A stretch of 8,430 nt of DNA from the NCBI GenBank assembly GCA_947372535.1, contig CANBUA010000217.1:1-8430 (forward strand). The letters are read 5' to 3'. Numbering within the stretch: the first letter of the stretch is position 1; each line of letters starts with the position of its first letter. The translations under genes were made by a program, and so were the position numbers. The stretch comes from Burkholderiales bacterium (GTDB lineage Bacteria; Pseudomonadota; Gammaproteobacteria; Burkholderiales; Burkholderiaceae). The notes beneath the pieces are model-generated. The model did not search any database. It worked only from the letters and a program-made list of their open reading frames with translations, and had not been told where the DNA came from. Positions 1 through 5,636 of the stretch are shown piece by piece.

Positions 1-501
1 GTGATCGTGGTGCTGCGCCCCACCATCGACCGCGACCAGTGGCTGGCCGGCCTGATCGGTGTGGCCTCGGGCATGTTGTCGGCCATGGCCTACATGCAGG
101 TCACGGCGCTGGGCAAGGCGGGCGAGCCGGAAACCCGCGTGGTGTTCTATTTCTCGTTGACGGGGACGGCGATGGGGCTGCTGCTGGGCCTGGCCTCGCC
201 AGCCCCGGTGTCCACCGAAATCACCCCGATCGCCGGGCTGCACCTGCCGAACTGGCCCGGCTTCACCTGGCTCTGCCTGATCGGCGTGGGCGTGTTTGCC
301 ACGCTGGCGCAGCTGCTGATGACCCGGGCCTACGCCCGAGGCCCCATGCTGGTGATGGCCAACTTGCAGTACCTGGGCATCGTGCACGCCTCGCTGATTG
401 GCGCGTGGCTGTTTGGCGAACGCCTGCGCTGGGATGGCGCATTGGGCATGGCGCTGATCACCGCCTCGGGCATCTGGTCGACGCGCCTGAGGCAGCGGTG
501 A
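1..501 (+). CDS. EamA/DMT-family membrane transporter, C-terminal half (5' end outside window)
   Basis: This is the 3' end of an inner-membrane permease of the drug/metabolite transporter superfamily (EamA, RhaT-like). The frame is open at base 1. The first visible residues (V-I-V-V-L-R-P) match the end of the first five-helix EamA repeat rather than a true N-terminus, so the GTG at base 1 is probably an internal valine codon. Family members are usually about 280-300 residues; 166 are visible. The fragment shows about five hydrophobic helices, roughly at residues 16-34, 47-64, 88-109, 115-137 and 144-160. The second EamA repeat ends with the typical W-L-F-G-E-x-L-x-W-D-G-A-L-G motif before the last helix, followed by a short basic tail. 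Substrates in this family range from amino acids to nucleotides and metabolites, and none can be assigned here. The TGA stop abuts the methyltransferase stop on the other strand. Confidence 0.85.
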   Translation: MIVVLRPTIDRDQWLAGLIGVASGMLSAMAYMQVTALGKAGEPETRVVFYFSLTGTAMGLLLGLASPAPVSTEITPIAGLHLPNWPGFTWLCLIGVGVFATLAQLLMTRAYARGPMLVMANLQYLGIVHASLIGAWLFGERLRWDGALGMALITASGIWSTRLRQR

Positions 502-1122
502 TCAGCTGGCGCGCTTGCGCCCTTCCACGATCACGGCACGCTCGCAACGACCCGCTTGCTCGATGTCGCGGATGTCGGGGATCGCGCTGTCGAAAGGCCC
601 GCACACGCGTGCTTCCAGCCCCAGCTCTTCCATCACGGCGAGCAAACGCTGGTTGTCGTACATGCACTTGTGCGGGAACTGGATGAAGGGTGCCAGGCGC
701 TGCTTCAAGGCGCTCGGGTAGTCGTGGTACAGCACGTCCAGCTGGATGAGGAACTCATCGGCAGGCGTGCGCCCCTCGATGTAGTCATCGACAAAGGCCC
801 GCAGATCGGGCACCACGATGCGCACCACGCCACCCGGCCGCAAGACACGGACGGCTTCGGTCAGAAAGGCCCGACCCTGAGCCCGGGTCATGTGCTCCAG
901 CGTGTGGGAGCTGTACACCGCGTCCACCGACGCAGCGCGCCAGGGAAAGGTCTTGGTGAGGTCGTGCAGAACGATCTTGTCGTTCCATTGCAGGTTGAAC
1001 AGCTTGAACCAGCGATTGACCTGCCTGAACAAGGGCAGCTTGACCAGCCTCGCCCCCAGGGCGTAATCCACGTTCACCCAGCCGTCCAGGACGTGTGCCC
1101 CGCACCCCAAATTCAATTTCAT
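502..1122 (-). CDS. Class I SAM-dependent methyltransferase (Methyltransf_11-like, small)
   Basis: This is a predicted cytosolic methyltransferase of 206 residues with a Rossmann fold. Visible motifs are the SAM-binding L-N-L-G-C-G at residues 3-8, an acidic residue at the end of strand 2 (V-N-V-D, D19), S-S-H-T-L-E-H-M at 71-78 and V-L-R-P-G-G at 93-98 followed by strand R-I-V-V-P-D-L. The H-K-C-M-Y-D segment at 151-156 is characteristic of small methyltransferases often found in glycan or surface-polysaccharide loci. The substrate is unknown. I chose the ATG at 1122 because a GGGGA Shine-Dalgarno lies about 5 nt upstream and family members usually begin M-K-L-N-L-G-C-G. The frame is open further, to an ATG at 1143 and a TTG at 1224, but neither has a good ribosome site and the extra residues look non-conserved. 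The stop codon is back to back with the permease stop (palindrome TGATCA at 499-504), so there is no room for a terminator between the two genes. Confidence 0.85.
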   Translation of the reverse strand: MKLNLGCGAHVLDGWVNVDYALGARLVKLPLFRQVNRWFKLFNLQWNDKIVLHDLTKTFPWRAASVDAVYSSHTLEHMTRAQGRAFLTEAVRVLRPGGVVRIVVPDLRAFVDDYIEGRTPADEFLIQLDVLYHDYPSALKQRLAPFIQFPHKCMYDNQRLLAVMEELGLEARVCGPFDSAIPDIRDIEQAGRCERAVIVEGRKRAS

Positions 1123-1311
1123 CTTCTTCCCCGATGGATGCATGTCTGCACTGTTGATCGACTCCCTTTCAGGCTGTTCAAGCGTGAAAAGAGCGATTGG
1201 ATCTTGCCCTGCAATGGCGACCAAGGCAACTAGGGATCACGCCGACGACGCGCCAGGGTCACAGTGGCCGAGGGCGTTTCAGGTGGATGGCCAAATCATG
1301 AAGATGTACGC

Positions 1312-1329
1312 ATTTGTTCAATTTGTTTA
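1312..1329. repeat. Tandem 9-bp repeat in the porin upstream region
   Basis: Two adjacent copies, ATTTGTTCA (1312-1320) and ATTTGTTTA (1321-1329), differ at one base. The element is AT-rich within GC-rich DNA and sits about 110 bp before the porin start. It could be an activator site or an AT-rich promoter-upstream element. The repeat itself is seen directly; any role is inference. Confidence 0.4.
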
Positions 1330-1373
1330 CCGATCAACGCGCTCAATTCCGCGCAGCATGAACCGAAATGCAC

Positions 1374-1389
1374 AGTACCGGTGCGTACT
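1374..1389. repeat. Short inverted repeat AGTAC-N6-GTACT in the porin upstream region
   Basis: The 5-bp arms AGTAC (1374-1378) and GTACT (1385-1389) are perfect complements around a 6-nt spacer. A second small palindrome, ACCGGT (1377-1382), overlaps it. It lies 50-65 bp upstream of the porin ATG, so it could be an operator for a dimeric regulator or a weak 5'-leader hairpin. Arms this short occur often by chance. Confidence 0.25.
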
Positions 1390-1438
1390 TTTGGTGAATC
1401 CGAAGACCCCAGTCTCCATGGCCGCGAGGAAATAAACG

Positions 1439-2683
1439 ATGAAACCCTATTTGCATCCACTCACTGCCGCGTTGCTGGCAGCCGGTTTGTTCACCTCAGG
1501 TGGCGCCCGCGCCGATGAGCCGGGCATCAACTACAAGGTCAGCGGATTTGGCACCCTGGCCCTGACATCGACCAGCGTGCACAACCTGGAATTCCGCACC
1601 TCCATGAACCAGTCGATCGGGGCCAACAACCAGCCTGATCTGGGCGTGGACTCGCGTCTGGGTCTTCAGGGTGTCGTCAACTTCTCGCCGGAACTCAGCC
1701 TGACCGGGCAGATGCTGGCCCAACGCCGCCGCGTGGACACGTCGGACACGTCCAACCGGGATTTCGACCCCGGTATCGAGTGGCTGATGGTGAAGTATTC
1801 CCCCCAGTCGAACCTGGACCTGCGCATGGGCCGGGTGGTGTTGCCCGCGTTCATGATCTCGGACTCACGCAACGTGGGCTACGCCCAACCGTGGCTGCGC
1901 GCTCCGCTTGACGTGTATGAACAAATGCCCTTGACCACGCTGGATGGCGTACAGGCCACCTGGCGCATCCCCGTGGGCGACGCAACCGTCTCCCTCCAAC
2001 CGAGCTTGGGCAAGAGTGCTTACAACGTTTCAGCGGGCGTGAACACGGCGGCCGGCGGCCCGAAAAACCTGCTGCTCATGGCCAATGATGCGCACGTGTT
2101 CAGCCTGAATGGATCGGTCGAATACGGCAACTGGGTGGCGCGAATGGGTCAGACGCGCGGCACGACCCCCAAGCTCAGCCTCGACGTGCTGGGGGTGGGC
2201 GTGCCCGTCGTCTTCGACCTGAAAGACGTCTTCACCAACCTCGGGCTGCAGTACGACGACGGCAAAGCCCTGGTCATGGCAGAAGTCGCTGTGCGGCGGA
2301 TGAATGACCTCCCGTCGGCAGGCCCTGCGGCCTACTCCGGCATCCAGGTCGGTGGCGGGTTGACCCTCGAAGACGTGTATGCCGGCACGGTCGGTGGCAA
2401 GCCGCTCGCTCGCACGCAATCCTGGTATCTGGCGGGTGGGTGGCACTTCGGCAAGTTCTTGCCGATGGTGATGATTGGACAGACCAAAGATCAGAACAGC
2501 AATCCGCAGCCCACCACCAACAGCCTGAGTGCGAGCTTGCGCTACGACCTGGTCTCCAATGTCGCCGTCAAAGCTCAGGTCGGGCGTTACGACTCGCGCA
2601 GCGCCGCCTTTGTCATGCCCACCATTGACACCGACAAGCGCACCGTCACGGTGGCCAGCTTCGGCCTTGACTTCGTGTTCTGA
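1439..2683 (+). CDS. Outer-membrane porin-like beta-barrel protein
   Basis: This 414-residue protein has a Sec signal peptide (M-K-P-Y start, hydrophobic core at about 8-19, cleavage probably after A-R-A at 23-25). The mature protein is predicted to be an outer-membrane barrel. It opens with the strand Y-K-V-S-G-F-G-T-L-A-L-T and shows alternating polar/hydrophobic strands throughout. It also has barrel-style segments such as D-S-R-L-G-L-Q, L-M-V-K-Y-S-P and D-L-R-M-G-R-V. It ends in S-F-G-L-D-F-V-F, with a terminal aromatic residue as expected for recognition by the Bam machinery. Its length fits a general or substrate-selective porin of 16-18 strands. It is the first gene of a likely operon: the next gene starts 11 bp downstream and uses a ribosome site overlapping this stop codon. 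I recall porins of this style beside short PstS-like proteins in other proteobacteria. The start has AGGA 8 nt upstream. The transported solute is unknown. Confidence 0.8.
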   Translation: MKPYLHPLTAALLAAGLFTSGGARADEPGINYKVSGFGTLALTSTSVHNLEFRTSMNQSIGANNQPDLGVDSRLGLQGVVNFSPELSLTGQMLAQRRRVDTSDTSNRDFDPGIEWLMVKYSPQSNLDLRMGRVVLPAFMISDSRNVGYAQPWLRAPLDVYEQMPLTTLDGVQATWRIPVGDATVSLQPSLGKSAYNVSAGVNTAAGGPKNLLLMANDAHVFSLNGSVEYGNWVARMGQTRGTTPKLSLDVLGVGVPVVFDLKDVFTNLGLQYDDGKALVMAEVAVRRMNDLPSAGPAAYSGIQVGGGLTLEDVYAGTVGGKPLARTQSWYLAGGWHFGKFLPMVMIGQTKDQNSNPQPTTNSLSASLRYDLVSNVAVKAQVGRYDSRSAAFVMPTIDTDKRTVTVASFGLDFVF

Positions 2684-2694
2684 GGAGGCATGCC

Positions 2695-3102
2695 ATGACA
2701 AGCTCGATCAAGATCCTCCTGGCAGCTGGTCTGCTCTCCGCCATGGCGCAAAGTGCCATGGCCGGTGCCATCGCCGTGGTCGTGGGCGCGGGTGCAGGGC
2801 CGGTCTCCAAAGACCAGGTGGTCAACGTCTACCTGGGCCGCAGCTTTGATCTCAAGCCGATCGATCTGCCCGAGTCCAACCCGGCGCGCGAAGAGTTCTA
2901 CAAGAAGGCCGCTGAACGCGACCTGCCGCAGGTGAAAGCCACCTGGTCACGCATCGTGTTCTCAGGCAAGGGCCAGGCACCCAAGGAACTGCCCGACGCC
3001 ACCGCCGTCAAGAAGGCCGTGGCCGCTGACCCGAAGGCCATCGGCTACATCGAGAAATCTGCCGTGGATGGCAGCGTCAAGGTGGTTTTGACGCTCGATT
3101 GA
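2695..3102 (+). CDS. Short PstS-like periplasmic substrate-binding protein (PBP_like_2 type)
   Basis: This is a secreted periplasmic protein of 135 residues with a signal peptide probably cleaved after A-M-A at 21-23, leaving about 112 residues. The pattern matches the small 'phosphate ABC transporter substrate-binding' family: V-x-N-V-Y-L-G-R-S at 42-50, R-E-E-F-Y-K-K at 65-71, [10 protein letters not shown] at 84-93 and A-I-G-Y-I at 115-119. Canonical PstS has about 320 residues in two lobes. This protein has about one lobe and no permease or ATPase genes follow, so it is unlikely to serve a normal Pst transporter. Its position between a porin and a chemoreceptor suggests a ligand-capture role in sensing. 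The ligand may be phosphate or another oxyanion but is not proven. The ATG at 2695 is preferred: GGAGG at 2684-2688 is 6 nt upstream, and the ATG at 2690 is in another frame. Translational coupling to the porin is likely. Confidence 0.8.
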   Translation: MTSSIKILLAAGLLSAMAQSAMAGAIAVVVGAGAGPVSKDQVVNVYLGRSFDLKPIDLPESNPAREEFYKKAAERDLPQVKATWSRIVFSGKGQAPKELPDATAVKKAVAADPKAIGYIEKSAVDGSVKVVLTLD

Positions 3103-3111
3103 TCCCTCGCA

Positions 3112-3142
3112 TGCTGGCGCCATGTGGTCCATCGCGCCAGCA
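3112..3142 (+). promoter_or_regulatory. Intra-operon hairpin between the PstS-like gene and the chemoreceptor gene
   Basis: A perfect 9-bp inverted repeat, TGCTGGCGC (3112-3120) and GCGCCAGCA (3134-3142), surrounds a 13-nt loop. It fills most of the 58-bp gap between the two genes and ends 6 nt before the chemoreceptor's GGAGG ribosome site (3149-3153). No T-run follows, so it is not a standard intrinsic terminator. A transcript-stability, processing or translational-control element that lowers expression of the third gene is plausible (inference). Confidence 0.55.
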
Positions 3143-3160
3143 CGCATTGGAGGACGACAA

Positions 3161-4693
3161 ATGAAGTTTCGCACCCGTATCTGGCTGTTGCCACAGAGCG
3201 CAGCCGCAGTGTTCATCGTGGGCGTGGCCTTGAGCTTCTTTGTGGCAGCACGCACATCGAGCATCATGAACACGCTGGACACGGTCGATCGCCCGTTTCT
3301 CGACAACGCGAATGCCCTGGACCACAGCTTCGATCAGATCCGCATGACCCTGCAGTCGGCCGTCTCCGAAGGAGATGGCATGAAGCTCCAGGATGCCGAC
3401 GCCATCGCGGCGCAGGCCCGCGACGTCCTCAAGAAGACGCGCGAGATTCCCGGCAAAGCCGAAGCGGCCCAACGACTCTCGGTGGCCCTCGACAACTACA
3501 CCAGCTCATCCAGCACCGCCGTCAAGGCCATGCTGTCCAAGACGCCCGACCCCAATGGCCAGGCACTGGTGTCGACCATGCAGGCTGCACAGGGCGCTCT
3601 GGAAAAGCTGCTCACCAACAGCATCAAACAGGCCAAGGCCTCCATCGAAACCGGGCAGGTCGCAGCCAGGAACGGCGTGACCATGAGCCAGTGGGTGATG
3701 GCCGTGACCGGGCTGCTGGTGCTGCTCGTGCTGGGTGGCGCCTCGTTTGCCGTCATCAACTCGGTCTGGAAGGACCTGGGGGGTGAGCCCGCCGATCTGC
3801 GCGACACCGTGCAACGCGTGGCAGACGGCGATCTCAGCGTCCACCTCGACACCACCCGATGCGACAGCGGTTCCCTGCAACAGGCCCTGGCCGGGATGAT
3901 CGAGCGGGTGCGCGACACCGTCCACGTCATCCACCAATCGGCCCAATCGATCCGACAGTCGTCGACCGAGATCGCCTCGGGCAACCAGGACCTGTCCTCA
4001 CGCACGGAACACACGGCCAGCAACCTGGAGCAGACTGCGGCCAGCATGGAACAACTCACGGGCACCGTCCGCCAGAGCGCCGATTCAGCCAACCAGGCCA
4101 ATACCCTGGCGCACACGGCCACCGACGCCGCCGAGCGCGGGGGGCGCATCGTGGGCGAGGTGGTGAGCAACATGGACGAGATCAACGCGGCCAGCCGCAA
4201 GATCACCGAAATCATCAGCGTGATCGATGGCATCGCCTTTCAGACCAACATCCTGGCGCTCAATGCTGCGGTGGAAGCCGCTCGCGCCGGGGATCAGGGG
4301 CGGGGCTTCGCGGTGGTGGCCAGTGAGGTGCGCACCCTGGCCCAGCGCAGTGCCCAGGCGGCCAAGGAGATCAAGAGCCTGCTCAACGCTTCCGCCGAGA
4401 AGGTGGAATCCGGTGCGCGGCTGGTTCAGGATGCAGGCGGCGCAATGCGGGAGATCGTGGCCGGCGTGCAGCGCGTGACCGACATCATTGGCGAGATCTC
4501 GACTGCGGCCCACGAGCAATCGAATGGCATTGGCCAGGTGAACCAGGCGGTCACCCAACTCGACCACATCACCCAGCAGAACGCTGCACTGGTCCAGGAA
4601 AGTGCGACCGCAGCCGAGAGCCTCAAGGCGCAGGCCGACCGCCTGATCGAAGCGGTGGCCGTGTTCCACCTGAGCGCCCATGATCGGGCTTGA
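3161..4693 (+). CDS. Methyl-accepting chemotaxis protein (transmembrane chemoreceptor)
   Basis: This 510-residue chemoreceptor has the classical layout. TM1 spans about residues 8-30. A mainly helical periplasmic sensor of about 145 residues follows (about 31-174), sized for a four-helix bundle. TM2 spans about 175-199 and a HAMP linker about 200-250, including L-G-G-E-P at 206-210 and A-D-G-D-L near 225. The long cytoplasmic coiled coil turns in the highly conserved tip [14 protein letters not shown] at 355-368, then [17 protein letters not shown]. This tip contacts CheA and CheW. Q/E-rich heptads on either side are likely methylation sites. The C-terminus ends A-H-D-R-A and lacks the N-W-E-T-F-type CheR/CheB tether. 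The start at 3161 has GGAGG 7 nt upstream; the frame is open to 3122, but that start lacks a site and would sit in the hairpin. It follows the PstS-like gene in what looks like one operon. Confidence 0.9.
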   Translation: MKFRTRIWLLPQSAAAVFIVGVALSFFVAARTSSIMNTLDTVDRPFLDNANALDHSFDQIRMTLQSAVSEGDGMKLQDADAIAAQARDVLKKTREIPGKAEAAQRLSVALDNYTSSSSTAVKAMLSKTPDPNGQALVSTMQAAQGALEKLLTNSIKQAKASIETGQVAARNGVTMSQWVMAVTGLLVLLVLGGASFAVINSVWKDLGGEPADLRDTVQRVADGDLSVHLDTTRCDSGSLQQALAGMIERVRDTVHVIHQSAQSIRQSSTEIASGNQDLSSRTEHTASNLEQTAASMEQLTGTVRQSADSANQANTLAHTATDAAERGGRIVGEVVSNMDEINAASRKITEIISVIDGIAFQTNILALNAAVEAARAGDQGRGFAVVASEVRTLAQRSAQAAKEIKSLLNASAEKVESGARLVQDAGGAMREIVAGVQRVTDIIGEISTAAHEQSNGIGQVNQAVTQLDHITQQNAALVQESATAAESLKAQADRLIEAVAVFHLSAHDRA

Positions 4694-4710
4694 ACGGACT
4701 TGATCGGGCC
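4681..4710. repeat. Three tandem 10-bp units spanning the chemoreceptor stop codon
   Basis: Units at 4681-4690, 4691-4700 and 4701-4710 follow the consensus TGATCGGGCT. The middle unit differs at two positions (TGAACGGACT) and the last at one (ends CC). The middle unit's TGA is the stop codon of the chemoreceptor gene. Because the unit length is not a multiple of three, gain or loss of a unit upstream of the stop would change the protein's end. Confidence 0.5.
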
Positions 4711-4722
4711 CGCCCTGCGGCC
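4707..4722. terminator. Weak GC hairpin between the convergent chemoreceptor and ZIP genes
   Basis: GGCC (4707-4710) plus GC (4712-4713) can pair with GCGGCC (4717-4722) around a CCT loop, with one bulged C at 4711. It sits in the 29-bp gap between the two stop codons. There is no T-tract on either strand, so its role as a bidirectional terminator is only a guess from position. Confidence 0.2.
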
Positions 4723-5502
4723 TCAGTGATGGTCGTGCAGGCTGGACACGATGGTGCCGATCATCACCAGCCCTGCCGCCAGCCAGAAAATCTGCAAGGC
4801 CGTGTCGCGCCAGCTCAGGCGCTTTTGCAGTTGCGGGATCAGGTCGGCCACCGCCACATACACAAAGCTGCTGGCCGCCACCACCATCATGTAAGGCAGG
4901 TAAGCCTGCCAGGGCTCGATCAGCACGTAGCCCAGCACGCCACCCACCACCGCAGCCATGCCTGAGATCATGTTGTAGACCAGGGCGCGCTTGCGGCTGA
5001 AGCCGGCATTGATCAACACGATGTAATCGCCCACCTCTTGCGGGATCTCGTGGGCGATGATGGCCATGGAGGTGACCAGGCCCAGGTGCGGGTTGGTCAG
5101 GAAAGAGGCCGCGATCAGCACGCCGTCGCAGAAGTTGTGGATGCTGTCGCCCACCAGCACGCTCCAGCCGCCGCGGCCTGCCTGCTCGGCATCGAAGCCG
5201 TGGTGATGGTGGTGGTCGTCGGCCTCATGGTGGTGGCCGTGGCGATACAGCTCGGTCTTCTCCAGCAGGAAGAAGAACATCAGGCCGCCCAGCAGGGTCA
5301 GGAACAGGCCTTGGGGCGGCTTGCCGGATTCAAAGGCTTCGGGCAGCACATGCAGCAAGGCGGTGCCCAGCAGAACGCCGGTGGAAAAGCTCACCAGATG
5401 GCGCACGATGAGGCCCAGCAAGGGCGCGGACAAGGCGGCCGCCAGCAGCACGGAGGCCAGCCCACCCACGAAGGTGGCCACCAGGATATAGATCAGGGTC
5501 AT
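4723..5502 (-). CDS. ZIP-family divalent metal transporter
   Basis: This 259-residue inner-membrane protein has about eight helices and the ZIP family layout. It probably takes up zinc, iron or a similar divalent cation into the cytosol. Metal-site motifs are visible in the helix-4 segment H-N-F-C-D-G (H122, N123, D126) and the helix-5 segment H-E-I-P-Q-E-V-G-D (H151, E152, Q155, E156). Many eukaryotic ZIPs carry H-E-x-x-H-E at the second site; here the second His is Gln, a form I recall in bacterial ZIPs. The loop between helices 3 and 4 is His-rich (H88, H90-92, H97-101, with D95 and D96), and the protein ends H-D-H-H. Both are likely metal-gathering stretches. The gene is convergent with the chemoreceptor and divergent from ppx. 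No clear Shine-Dalgarno precedes the ATG at 5502, but M-T-L-I-Y-I is a normal family start. A link to its neighbours is not evident. Confidence 0.88.
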   Translation of the reverse strand: MTLIYILVATFVGGLASVLLAAALSAPLLGLIVRHLVSFSTGVLLGTALLHVLPEAFESGKPPQGLFLTLLGGLMFFFLLEKTELYRHGHHHEADDHHHHHGFDAEQAGRGGWSVLVGDSIHNFCDGVLIAASFLTNPHLGLVTSMAIIAHEIPQEVGDYIVLINAGFSRKRALVYNMISGMAAVVGGVLGYVLIEPWQAYLPYMMVVAASSFVYVAVADLIPQLQKRLSWRDTALQIFWLAAGLVMIGTIVSSLHDHH

Positions 5503-5636
5503 GGTTTGATCTTAGCAACCTCGTCAAGGGGGGCAGCGCACAGAGGCCCCGAGCGCCCGCACCGTCATACAAAGCGGGGACAATAGGGCCCGGCCATCGC
5601 GCTTGTCGATGCGTCAAATACCGTATTCCCCGCAAG
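5503..5636. promoter_or_regulatory. Divergent ZIP/ppx intergenic region with a possible ppx promoter
   Basis: These 134 bp must contain the promoters of two divergent genes. Facing ppx there is a possible -10 element GACAAT (5579-5584) about 50 nt upstream of the ATG, without a recognisable -35. A single half-site resembling a PhoB box (CGTCATA, 5563-5569) lacks the expected second copy 11 bp on. No clear Zur or Fur site was found for the ZIP gene. Only the position is firm; the individual sites are weak. Confidence 0.3.

Larger units (their letters stand above)
1123..1438. promoter_or_regulatory. Divergent intergenic region upstream of the porin operon and the methyltransferase gene
   Basis: These 316 bp hold no convincing gene. 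Short open frames run through them, but their translations lack family features and codon-bias support. The part from about 1290 to 1400 is clearly more AT-rich than the flanks and contains a tandem 9-mer (1312-1329) and a small inverted repeat (1374-1389). It is therefore the likely site of the porin operon promoter and operator. I could not identify a clean sigma-70, sigma-54 or FliA-type promoter, nor a paired PhoB box. The porin ribosome site AGGA lies at 1427-1430, 8 nt before its ATG. Confidence 0.45.

Noticed and set aside
1123..1224. Methyltransferase start at 1224 (TTG) or 1143 (ATG)
   Set aside because: Neither has a good ribosome site, whereas 1122 has GGGGA at proper spacing and gives the usual M-K-L-N-L-G-C-G start.
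556..1233. Plus-strand open frame opposite the methyltransferase
   Set aside because: It is antisense to a gene with clear SAM-binding motifs, and its translation (Val/His/Gln-rich) resembles no family.
1142..1435. 97-codon open frame on the plus strand between the methyltransferase and porin genes
   Set aside because: No ribosome site, no recognisable domain, and the translation has mixed composition. The region fits a control region better.
3122..3160. Chemoreceptor start at 3122
   Set aside because: It would add 13 residues before the basic N-terminus of TM1 and initiate within the hairpin loop without a ribosome site; 3161 has GGAGG 7 nt upstream.
3496..4681. Several minus-strand frames opposite the chemoreceptor
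   Set aside because: They are shadows of the coiled-coil coding region. Ser/Ala/Leu-rich translations with no domain are typical of such antisense frames.
5563..5584. PhoB box upstream of ppx
   Set aside because: Only one half-site-like CGTCATA is present. The second copy expected 11 bp downstream does not match.
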